Origin: CAYFNK01 sp964393215
GTDB taxonomy: Archaea; Nanobdellota; Nanobdellia; SCGC-AAA011-G17; PNOQ01
Assembly (NCBI GenBank): GCA_964393215.1
Contig: CAYMSW010000034.1
Coordinates: 1-6,702 of the forward strand
DNA length: 6,702 bases
Reading direction: 5' to 3'
Under the pieces are notes generated by a model. The model was not told where the DNA came from. It did not search any database and saw nothing but the letters and a program-made list of their open reading frames with translations. Shown here piece after piece: positions 1-5,445 of this stretch (the first letter of the stretch is position 1; each line of letters begins with the position of its first letter). Made by a program: the position numbers and the translations under genes.

Positions 1-53
1 GAGGGGTCAAAATTGGGCGCTGACAGGGGGTCATTTTTCGACGCTGATTGACA
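1..53. mobile_element. Terminal repeats of an IS21-family-like element (partial)
   Basis: Two related repeat units lie in tandem. The first (3-25) starts GGGGTCA and ends GCTGACA. The second (27-53) starts GGGGTCA and ends GCTGATTGACA. The outer edge TGACA at 49-53 is the reverse complement of a TGTCA tip. Tandem repeats with GGGGTCA and a TGTCA tip are typical, from memory, of IS21-family (istA/istB) ends, where the transposase binds repeated subterminal sites. The transposase genes would lie left of the window. The segment is visibly richer in GC than what follows. The target duplication cannot be tested because the other end is missing. Confidence 0.68.
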
Positions 54-97
54 CTATGTGCATGTGACGTGATTTGAAGGAGTTGATGCGGAAAATG

Positions 98-135
98 AAA
101 TAATCCCTCTTTTAACCAGGAGGGGTTATTTTTTT
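98..135 (+). terminator. Rho-independent terminator
   Basis: An 11-bp stem pairs 99-109 (AATAATCCCTC) with 120-130 (GAGGGGTTATT), with a single G-U pair. The loop is 10 nt and an uninterrupted T run covers 129-135. It faces right and would end transcription coming from the insertion-sequence side. The gene it once served seems to be lost or truncated. The T run touches the -35 box of the next promoter, so the two units are packed tightly. Confidence 0.85.
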
Positions 136-162
136 GACAATTTTTCTTAAACATAATATCAA
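134..162 (+). promoter_or_regulatory. Probable sigma-70 promoter for the Fe-S gene
   Basis: A perfect TTGACA -35 box lies at 134-139. After a 17-nt spacer comes TATCAA (157-162), which matches 4 of 6 positions of TATAAT. A start near 168-170 would leave a short leader containing the GGAGGG ribosome site at 177-182. The -35 box sits directly on the upstream terminator's T run. The weak -10 box limits confidence. Confidence 0.45.
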
Positions 163-186
163 TCGATTATCGAATTGGAGGGAAAA

Positions 187-747
187 ATGACTCGTTCTGG
201 AATACAAATATTAAAAATACTTCCTAAAACTGACTGTGGCGAATGCGGATTGCCAAGATGCTTAGCATTCGCTATGGGGATTGCTTCTGGAAAGGTAGAT
301 GTAAAAATGTGCCCTTATATCGAAGCTGACACAGTTAAAATTTTAAATAATGAATTCAAAGAAACACGAAAACACTATCTAAAAGAAGAGGAAAGACACA
401 ACTTATTAGGAAAATCTGTTGACGACTTTAAACTGAAAAAAAGTGAGAATTGGTTCCCGTTGAATGAGATGGAAAATACTTATTGGACGTTTTGGAATTC
501 TTTTGCTGGTTGTGATCAACATTCAATTATTTTGATCTTATTTTTCTCAATGGAGAATAAAATAATTAATGAATTAAGCTTTAATATTTTGAAACCAGAT
601 AATCATTTTTCAGATAATTTGATTCCATTATTAAAAGAAAATATTAGGAATATTTATCAGGATAGAACTTGTCAGATTACTTCTGACATAAGAGATAAAG
701 TTACAAAACTGGTGAGTGCTATTTTAATAAATACAGAGGAAGGGTAA
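187..747 (+). CDS. Small Fe-S protein with CFeSP-type 4Fe-4S domain
   Basis: Predicted 186-residue soluble protein. The N-terminus (about residues 5-45) is a 4Fe-4S domain of the kind at the start of the large subunit of the corrinoid/iron-sulfur protein. It has LPKTDCGECGLPRC followed by a CPY motif, with cysteines at 17, 20, 25 and 42 (C-x2-C-x4-C-x16-C). From memory, the same numbering binds the cluster in AcsC-type subunits. The remaining roughly 140 residues are not a corrinoid-binding TIM barrel. They contain a W/Y-rich stretch near 89-103 and I do not recognise them. The protein is therefore a stand-alone Fe-S carrier or regulator, not a CFeSP subunit. The ATG at 187 is chosen over an in-frame TTG at 175 because GGAGGG (177-182) lies just upstream of the ATG and overlaps the TTG. 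The possible small frame at 754 follows closely, suggesting one transcript. Partner and pathway are unknown. Confidence 0.85.
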   Translation: MTRSGIQILKILPKTDCGECGLPRCLAFAMGIASGKVDVKMCPYIEADTVKILNNEFKETRKHYLKEEERHNLLGKSVDDFKLKKSENWFPLNEMENTYWTFWNSFAGCDQHSIILILFFSMENKIINELSFNILKPDNHFSDNLIPLLKENIRNIYQDRTCQITSDIRDKVTKLVSAILINTEEG

Positions 748-753
748 CGTATT

Positions 754-890
754 TTGGGAAATAATAAAAAGGATAATTTATCGAATAATGATGTACTTTT
801 TACATTTACAGAAGAAGATGAATTAGAAGAGCTTCTATCCAAAAAACCCTATATGCTGAATATGAAGCCCTCAGTGTAGAAGAAAGATAA
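754..890 (+). pseudogene. Possible small gene, apparently frameshifted
   Basis: A TTG at 754 follows a GGAAGG ribosome site (738-743) and opens a 41-codon frame to TAG at 879. Its middle is protein-like and acidic (FTFTEEDELEELLSKK). After the A6-C3 run at 841-849 this frame ends with unremarkable residues. The -1 frame continues better, as YAEYEALSVEER, and stops at 888-890. That pattern suggests a single ancestral gene with an indel at the homopolymer. Further stops follow, with a cysteine pair (CNRC) encoded around 914-925 in that same -1 frame. It may instead be a genuine 41-residue peptide or chance. It starts six bases after the Fe-S gene and probably shares its transcript. I do not recognise a family. 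Confidence 0.35.
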
Positions 891-995
891 TATGTAAAAG
901 TCTGGGTTTGACATTGTAACAGGTGTCCGATTTTCATGTTCATATAATATTTAAAAAAGACAAAATAAGCGACACTACATAGAAAGGACTCAAGG

Positions 996-1808
996 ATGAC
1001 CAAGGGAATCCGACATCCTGATAATTATGTCTGGAAACAGCTCCAAAAAGATATCAAAAACAACAAAACAAAATCTGAAATCGTATGGTCATTTATTGTT
1101 TCAAAAAAATACCAAAACCATCAAAATTTATTGGTAAATGCTTTATGCGGATGTGATGAAGAGATCCCAAATGATCATGATATTTTGGTAGAACCATACC
1201 TTTATCCTACACGCCAAAGAGATCATGAAAATATGGGATGGAAGACAAGAGCTGATTTAGTAGTAGGATGGTATTCTTTGGTAAAAAATAGGAAATTCCA
1301 AATTCGCAGTTCTGGAGATTGGATTTGTATTGGGGAGTCAAAGATATTTGATGACATCAGACCTGCAAAGGGTTGTCCGGAGGTCTCGCAGTTAGCTAAG
1401 ATAATCGACCATGCCTTATTGCTACATGATAGATATGGTAAATTCCCATCAAGAGTATATCTCACCGCAATTACGCCGAGATATTTTAAAGAGAAGCAGG
1501 GGGATTTTTCTGATTCACTATTGTGGCATGAATATCATAAGTATAAAAAAAATCCAGATACCATTGCTACGGATTTACGACTTTGCAACCTGCCTTTTTT
1601 AAAACACAACGTGGATATTCTCATAAATCGTATCAAGTCATTGAAATTAAGGTGGGTTACCTTTGAAGAGTTGCTGGACATTAACAATATAGTTGAAGAC
1701 TATAGCCCTGGGAAATATCGAATTACTTTTGAAAGTTGGAAACAAATATTTGAATGTGCAAAACTCCAATCTGTTTATTCTGAGATAATTTCTATAAATC
1801 CTAAATGA
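996..1808 (+). CDS. Probable PD-(D/E)XK nuclease-fold protein
   Basis: Predicted 270-residue soluble protein, no signal peptide or membrane segment. Residues 83-116 look like a PD-(D/E)XK core. KTRADLVVGW supplies Asp87 at the end of one strand, then a loop, then WICIGESKI supplies Glu114-Ser-Lys116. SQLAKIIDHAL (131-141) follows, with Gln132 in the helix where many such nucleases carry a conserved Gln. Upstream acidic residues (Glu55, Glu56, Glu66) could give the first metal ligand. The rest is mixed alpha/beta with no recognised domain. By family precedent this would be a Mg2+-dependent DNA or RNA nuclease, such as a restriction-like or defence effector, but no methylase or other partner is adjacent. 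The ATG at 996 has AAAGGA at 983-988, seven bases upstream. The gene is convergent with the gene ending at 1961. The nuclease call rests on motif spacing alone. Confidence 0.72.
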   Translation: MTKGIRHPDNYVWKQLQKDIKNNKTKSEIVWSFIVSKKYQNHQNLLVNALCGCDEEIPNDHDILVEPYLYPTRQRDHENMGWKTRADLVVGWYSLVKNRKFQIRSSGDWICIGESKIFDDIRPAKGCPEVSQLAKIIDHALLLHDRYGKFPSRVYLTAITPRYFKEKQGDFSDSLLWHEYHKYKKNPDTIATDLRLCNLPFLKHNVDILINRIKSLKLRWVTFEELLDINNIVEDYSPGKYRITFESWKQIFECAKLQSVYSEIISINPK

Positions 1809-1960
1809 AGATATACAAAAAGACATTTTGTGGTGGTCGCGCATTCTATTCCGGAATCAAGATTATACACTTAAACTGCTGAATCGAAATCTTCTTACAG
1901 TTTGTGTCAGATGTAATCACGATTATTACAGATTAATATACTACCTCAGGGCGCCAATTT

Positions 1961-2632
1961 TCAAATTCCCCAATCGGATGATGGCAAATGAGTCGATACC
2001 CAAGCTAATTCCTGAATATTTTGTAAAGTAATTTCACTAAATTTTTTTCCGAAAATTCGTTCGTATTCATTTGGCAAATTGATTTCATAATGAATGTATC
2101 TTGGTGTATTTTTAGCCCAGCTACGAACATGATCTATAATGGTTGAAAATGTAATAAAGGTGCGTTCCTCTAACTTCTCCAAAATAAATGCTATTCGGTT
2201 AAGATCATCAATCGTTCCAGTTTCCTGCAGATTTTTAATTATTTTTAAAAGTTCTACAGATTGTTTGGTTATTATTGAAAAAAGATCAGTGTGGAGTCGC
2301 TCTTCGTCGATATCTCGCCATACATGAAAGATTCCTGACAGACTCATTTTAATTTCACATTCTACGGCTGAAGGAATATTTTTATAATAATGATATCCAA
2401 GGCAAGGTCCATCTCCATCCGTGCCATGACTACATGTAATGACAGAATTTAAATCATATCCTTTTTCGAAAAACTCGCTCCCAGGATAGTCCATACGATT
2501 AATTGAAAAGCAATCAGGAGGTTCACTGTTATTTCTATCAGGTTTGAAATCTTCAAGAATGGCATCAATCTCTTGGATAGAACTGCTTTTAGAGATTTCT
2601 ATTAATTTCTTTTGTAATTTATCGAGTTTCAT
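1961..2632 (-). CDS. Hypothetical protein, last gene of the minus-strand run
   Basis: Predicted 223-residue soluble protein that I do not recognise. It opens with a charged helical stretch (1-30). A Cys/Gly/His-containing segment follows near 65-92 (CSHGTDGDGPCLGYHYY) and could bind metal, though no standard motif is present. A long, mostly helical part spans about 110-172. The C-terminus is rich in Trp and Ser and ends SSDWGI. The start is uncertain: upstream of the ATG at 2632 the sequence is nearly all A/T with no Shine-Dalgarno, and the next in-frame Met is residue 47. The long open frame and its place 29 bases after the preceding stop support a co-transcribed real gene. No terminator is evident after the stop, before the convergent nuclease gene. 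Confidence 0.75.
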   Translation of the reverse strand: MKLDKLQKKLIEISKSSSIQEIDAILEDFKPDRNNSEPPDCFSINRMDYPGSEFFEKGYDLNSVITCSHGTDGDGPCLGYHYYKNIPSAVECEIKMSLSGIFHVWRDIDEERLHTDLFSIITKQSVELLKIIKNLQETGTIDDLNRIAFILEKLEERTFITFSTIIDHVRSWAKNTPRYIHYEINLPNEYERIFGKKFSEITLQNIQELAWVSTHLPSSDWGI

Positions 2633-2661
2633 AAAATCACAATAAATAAATTATTTTAAGG

Positions 2662-3036
2662 TTAATCGTTTTTAAATCCCCAATAAATTTCCCACTGAAC
2701 AAGAGGAAAATCATCCCAGCAATGAAACACGATCTCATCTATTTCAGCATTCGATTGAGCTTTGAAAAGGGTGGCATAATTCTCAAAAGAATCATCATTT
2801 ACTTGAATTTCCAACGCTGTTTCAAAGTTATTAATAAAAGTTTTAGCAGACCAATTATTAAATATGTCAAATCCGCCATCTGGTGAATACATGAATCGCA
2901 GATGAGGGCACTCACCATGCTCTACATCACCTTCAACATCCCTAACCCAAATTTCGTTACAGATGGGACATCGTATAACTTCACCAGATTCATCACAAAT
3001 ATATTCCAACCCGTCAACCAATTCGCGAACATTCAT
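2662..3036 (-). CDS. Small zinc-binding-motif protein, unknown function
   Basis: Predicted 124-residue acidic cytoplasmic protein. Near the N-terminus is a probable zinc site: Cys23-x2-Cys26, then His40, Cys43 and His45 in EHGECPHLRF. The rest is mixed, with many aromatic and acidic residues and a C-terminal WDDFPLVQWEIYWGF stretch. No enzyme motif is seen. The ATG at 3036 is chosen because AAAGGA (3049-3044) lies seven bases upstream. A longer frame from 3093 would overlap the previous gene and begin inside its terminator hairpin. The zinc site is strikingly similar to the one at the C-terminus of the HEAT protein encoded just upstream. Small proteins of this style occur among immunity-like orphans in variable islands, which is only a hint at role. 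Confidence 0.82.
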   Translation of the reverse strand: MNVRELVDGLEYICDESGEVIRCPICNEIWVRDVEGDVEHGECPHLRFMYSPDGGFDIFNNWSAKTFINNFETALEIQVNDDSFENYATLFKAQSNAEIDEIVFHCWDDFPLVQWEIYWGFKND

Positions 3037-3061
3037 TATTATATCCTTTGAAAAATTAATT

Positions 3062-3081
3062 AAAAAAGGGTCAAAGACCCT
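3062..3081 (-). terminator. Intrinsic terminator or attenuator inside the gene run
   Basis: On the minus strand AGGGTC (3081-3076), loop TTT, and GACCCT (3072-3067) form a perfect 6-bp stem, followed by a U tract (3066-3062). Flanking A/T bases (3083-3085 with 3063-3065) could add pairs. It overlaps the HEAT gene's TAG stop (3082-3080) and sits 26 bases before the next gene's start. It should stop part of the transcription from upstream and lower expression of the two downstream genes, unless they have their own promoter. No convincing one is visible in the 25-base gap. Confidence 0.7.
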
Positions 3082-3736
3082 ATTTAAAATCAACTATGTA
3101 ACCAACTAACTTTTTTATTGGACAATCCTTATCGTGTTCAAAATGATTTGGATCTCCAATATATTGAACTCCATTACAATACAAGCAACGCCTTTGGGGA
3201 TGTGTATCTTCTGTCCATTCATCTTCTTCATCCTCATCATATTCCTCTTCTTCAATATATGATTGTTGATCATAGTAATTATCAACAATAGCAAATATTT
3301 TTTTGGTTTCATTATTATTAATTTTAAGCCGACTTTTGAACCAGATAACAAAAGCATATAATTCTTCAAACGTAGGAGGAAGAAGGAGAAAATTTTCAAT
3401 TTCTTCTAAAGTTGGATTAAAGTTACCAAGAATAGGCTCTATTCCCCGTTGATCTTCAAAATTCAAAAATATTAAGCAAATTTCTCGAGCAATCTCTGGA
3501 TTATTACTTTTAAGATATGGTAGAAGCAAATCGACATGTTCTGGCTTAGACACCTTCTTCAGCGCTAACCTGGCAGAAAGTCTCACATGCCCATGTTTAT
3601 CACCTAATGCTTCTACGATATGGGTGATTGCTTGTGGATCATTAAATTCTGAAAGAGCTGCTACGGCTTTTTCGCGAACGTTCTTACTTTCATTCGACAT
3701 TGACTCGATAATTTTTTCAATAGAGAAATCTTCCAT
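3080..3736 (-). CDS. HEAT-repeat protein with acidic linker and C-terminal zinc motif
   Basis: Predicted 218-residue cytoplasmic protein. Residues about 6-104 form three helical HEAT-like repeats of the PBS-lyase type. Typical signatures are VREKAVAALSEFNDPQAITHIVEAL, broken here as NVREKAVAALSEF then NDPQAITHIVEAL, followed by HVRLSARLALKKV and EIAREICLIFLNF. Such repeats are protein-binding scaffolds. A helical region (108-160) leads to a strongly acidic linker (162-177, nearly all Glu/Asp). The C-terminus carries Cys184-x2-Cys187, His201-x3-Cys205, a likely zinc knuckle. No lyase catalytic part is present, so an adaptor or binding role is inferred. The ATG at 3736 has AGGA seven bases upstream. 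The gap of 91 bases from the preceding gene shows no terminator and no clear promoter, so it may be read from the XRE operon or from a weak promoter. Confidence 0.85.
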   Translation of the reverse strand: MEDFSIEKIIESMSNESKNVREKAVAALSEFNDPQAITHIVEALGDKHGHVRLSARLALKKVSKPEHVDLLLPYLKSNNPEIAREICLIFLNFEDQRGIEPILGNFNPTLEEIENFLLLPPTFEELYAFVIWFKSRLKINNNETKKIFAIVDNYYDQQSYIEEEEYDEDEEDEWTEDTHPQRRCLYCNGVQYIGDPNHFEHDKDCPIKKLVGYIVDFK

Positions 3737-3827
3737 ATTATTGTCCTATCTTAATAATTTACAAATAGAATTCGATAATTTTTTTGATCCTTTATCCTAC
3801 AAGTTACATTTTTATAAGAAAAGCAGA

Positions 3828-4859
3828 TTAAAATATTCCCTCTCGAACTTGATCCTCCGATACAATTCTTTTGATATTTTCCGGTTTAACCGGCTCATTT
3901 TCTGGAAGAGGATTCTCCCCCTTATCATTTCCTTTCTGAATAATACTTTTCAATTTACTAAGAATAGAAGATCCATCAATTGATGCTGAATCATCATCAT
4001 AATAATTAAACCATGGAAATCCATTATCCGTGTATTCTTTAGAGGTAAATGGAACAGTCGGTGGATTATCCCCGGTGATTGCTCTCCACATAAGAGAATT
4101 TGCTATATGAATAAAACATCGACTACTGGTGTTCTGATCCCAATCATTGAAATCATAAGGATCTTCATAAATTTCTTGATGCATCTTTCCCCCAGGTGCC
4201 AAACCCATGTCAAAAGATGCTGATTCAGATAAACTTTCACACGGTGCTGGTGCAGCCATTTGATACATGACCCTGGATTCTCTTACTAAGTCAATTTTGG
4301 GGAATCTCTTTTCAAATACTTCTCTTTTCATGGGATAAACAATTATCTGAATCCCTCCATGTTCTGCTTCACTAGTTATCTGTTCTTCTGTAGAATATCC
4401 TGACCCGAGTGGCATCGCCACAAATTGTCTGATGATATCTTTATCAACACAATACCCATCAAGCCACGGTTGTTTTGTAGAAACCATGTAATTCTGTGGT
4501 TTCTTATTCAAAGAATCTTTCCATGATTTGCCTGTCAGTGCATCAATTTTTCCTGTGGCAACTTTAATGCCAAATGGATAATCAGTTCCCCGGTCAGAAA
4601 TATAATTAGTATTGAAACTGAGCCACATTGCTTCTGATTGATACATTGGCAACATCACTCCACCATGTTTAATCCAGGTTAGAGGTACTTTATAATCATC
4701 AACGTGTTTTAATGGGAACGTTCCTAAACCAGGGGGAAGGGGATAAGTGTTGTTATCATCTGGAATTCTTAATGTTCTCTGGAAATTGATTGAAATCGTT
4801 GCATCAGGGTGTACATCAGGAAATGAAAAAACGAGGGAATCATTGTTTAGTTCTATCAT
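3828..4859 (-). CDS. Conserved protein of unknown function, paired with the XRE regulator
   Basis: Predicted 343-residue soluble protein without signal peptide. It contains many long, rigid motifs typical of a strongly conserved family: YPLPPGLGTFPL (39-50), PMYQSEAMW (71-79), KQPWLDGYCV (129-138), IRQFVAMPLGSGYS (143-156), EHGGIQIIVYP (166-176), DMGLAPGGKMHQEIYEDPY (217-235), SLMWRAITGDNPP (255-267) and GFPWFNYYDDD (280-290). I remember near-identical motifs in uncharacterised proteins of other bacteria, but know no function or family name. The density of conserved Gly, Pro, Trp and acidic residues would suit an enzyme, which is inference. The ATG at 4859 is chosen because AAGGAG (4872-4867) lies seven bases upstream. 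A longer in-frame start at 4901 would overlap the XRE gene. Only 16 bases separate it from the XRE stop, so they form one operon. Confidence 0.88.
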   Translation of the reverse strand: MIELNNDSLVFSFPDVHPDATISINFQRTLRIPDDNNTYPLPPGLGTFPLKHVDDYKVPLTWIKHGGVMLPMYQSEAMWLSFNTNYISDRGTDYPFGIKVATGKIDALTGKSWKDSLNKKPQNYMVSTKQPWLDGYCVDKDIIRQFVAMPLGSGYSTEEQITSEAEHGGIQIIVYPMKREVFEKRFPKIDLVRESRVMYQMAAPAPCESLSESASFDMGLAPGGKMHQEIYEDPYDFNDWDQNTSSRCFIHIANSLMWRAITGDNPPTVPFTSKEYTDNGFPWFNYYDDDSASIDGSSILSKLKSIIQKGNDKGENPLPENEPVKPENIKRIVSEDQVREGIF

Positions 4860-4875
4860 GGATTTTCTCCTTTTT

Positions 4876-5232
4876 TTACCAGTCTCCATCCCGGACTTCA
4901 CGAACCAATTTTAAAACGGCGTGATCCGGCATGTTTTTTAATTCTCGAATCAATTGAGCAAATAATAGTGGTCGTTTCTTGATAATTTCTTGGATGTCGG
5001 TCGAGATTTTGCCATTGAGAGCAAGCAGTACATCAATATCTTCATTTAGTTCGGAGGCGAGTGCTGATATTTTTTCTTCAGATAGGTAGGTTTGCTCACC
5101 ACGTTCAATTTTGCTCAAATAAGAGGGTTTGATACCGATTCGTGTTGCCACTTGTCGCAAAGAAAACGTTTTGTCTTCCTTTTGAAGTGACATTCGTTTA
5201 TCGCGAATAAATTGTCCAAATATCTTATTCAT
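4876..5232 (-). CDS. XRE-family HTH regulator with conserved C-terminal tail
   Basis: Predicted 118-residue DNA-binding protein. Residues about 5-72 form an XRE/Cro-like domain. The helix-turn-helix (SLRQVATRIGIKPSYLSKIE, 24-43) shows the usual Q-VA-R-G-S-LSKIERG pattern. A helical tail (78-118) ends KLVREVRDGDW. From memory this tail recurs in XRE regulators of the same subfamily and may mediate dimer or partner contacts. The ATG at 5232 is chosen over an in-frame codon at 5253. It falls at the predicted transcription start, and the longer form would begin inside the promoter. There is no Shine-Dalgarno before it, so a leaderless mRNA is likely. A perfect inverted repeat covers the promoter and start codon, implying autorepression. 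It is co-transcribed with the conserved protein 16 bases downstream, which is probably its functional partner. Confidence 0.93.
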   Translation of the reverse strand: MNKIFGQFIRDKRMSLQKEDKTFSLRQVATRIGIKPSYLSKIERGEQTYLSEEKISALASELNEDIDVLLALNGKISTDIQEIIKKRPLLFAQLIRELKNMPDHAVLKLVREVRDGDW

Positions 5233-5259
5233 AGTGTGTAGTGTATAGGACACACTATG
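5230..5259. promoter_or_regulatory. Inverted-repeat operator over the XRE promoter
   Basis: CATAGTGTGT (5230-5239) and ACACACTATG (5250-5259) form a perfect 10-bp inverted repeat with a 10-nt spacer. A smaller GTGT/ACAC pair (5241-5244 and 5250-5253) is nested inside. One arm lies in the promoter spacer and the other runs from just after the -10 box onto the ATG, so a bound dimer would block RNA polymerase. The XRE protein is the obvious candidate ligand. Confidence 0.68.
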
Positions 5260-5268
5260 TCATGTCAA
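5240..5268 (-). promoter_or_regulatory. Promoter of the XRE operon, probably leaderless
   Basis: On the minus strand a perfect TTGACA (5268-5263) is followed by a 17-nt spacer and TACACT (5245-5240, 4 of 6 matches to TATAAT). Only seven bases (ACACACT) separate the -10 box from the ATG at 5232, so transcription should begin at or next to the start codon. This fits the lack of any ribosome-binding site. Confidence 0.7.
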
Positions 5269-5445
5269 CAATATTTTTCCCCATTTCCTTGTCTCCTACG
5301 AATCGTTTTGGTATTTCTGCTTAAGAATTTAAAAGCCATAAACATGACTGTATCTTTTTATATTGTTATCCAAATATATAAAATTTCGATCCAACTTTTT
5401 GGATGTATATTATCCGAAAAAATATTTCGAGAGGAGAAATCCTAT

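Noticed and set aside
841..849. Programmed -1 frameshift at the A6-C3 run
   Set aside because: The zero-frame codons AAA-AAA are preceded by C, so the canonical slippery heptamer is not met, and no stimulatory hairpin is evident downstream. Decay or sequencing error is simpler.
943..948. Perfect TATAAT upstream of the nuclease gene
   Set aside because: No -35-like sequence lies at 16-18 bases. The TTGACA at 908-913 is 29 bases away, too far to pair with it, so no promoter is called.
1815..1831. ACAAAA/TTTTGT hairpin after the nuclease gene
   Set aside because: A weak A/T stem with no following T run; not a credible terminator.
1828..2031. 67-codon plus-strand frame across the convergent gap
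   Set aside because: It starts at TTG without a ribosome site, overlaps the 3' end of the minus-strand gene and reads like non-coding sequence.
3038..3043. TATAAT on the minus strand before the zinc-motif gene
   Set aside because: It lies between the ribosome site and the ATG, so a transcript from it would start inside the gene. Chance AT-rich match.
3115..3399. Lys/Met-rich 94-codon frame within the HEAT gene
   Set aside because: An out-of-frame shadow of the acidic linker region; composition explained by the overlapping real gene.
3769..3779. 11-base word ATTATCGAATT upstream of the HEAT gene (minus strand), also found at 166-176 before the Fe-S gene
   Set aside because: In an AT-rich window of this size several shared 11-mers are expected by chance, and the distances to the start codons differ.
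5257..5445. N-terminal extension of the 161-residue protein with hydrophobic stretches that could be membrane segments
   Set aside because: It lacks a ribosome site, would begin in the XRE promoter, and a good ribosome site sits before the ATG at 5446.
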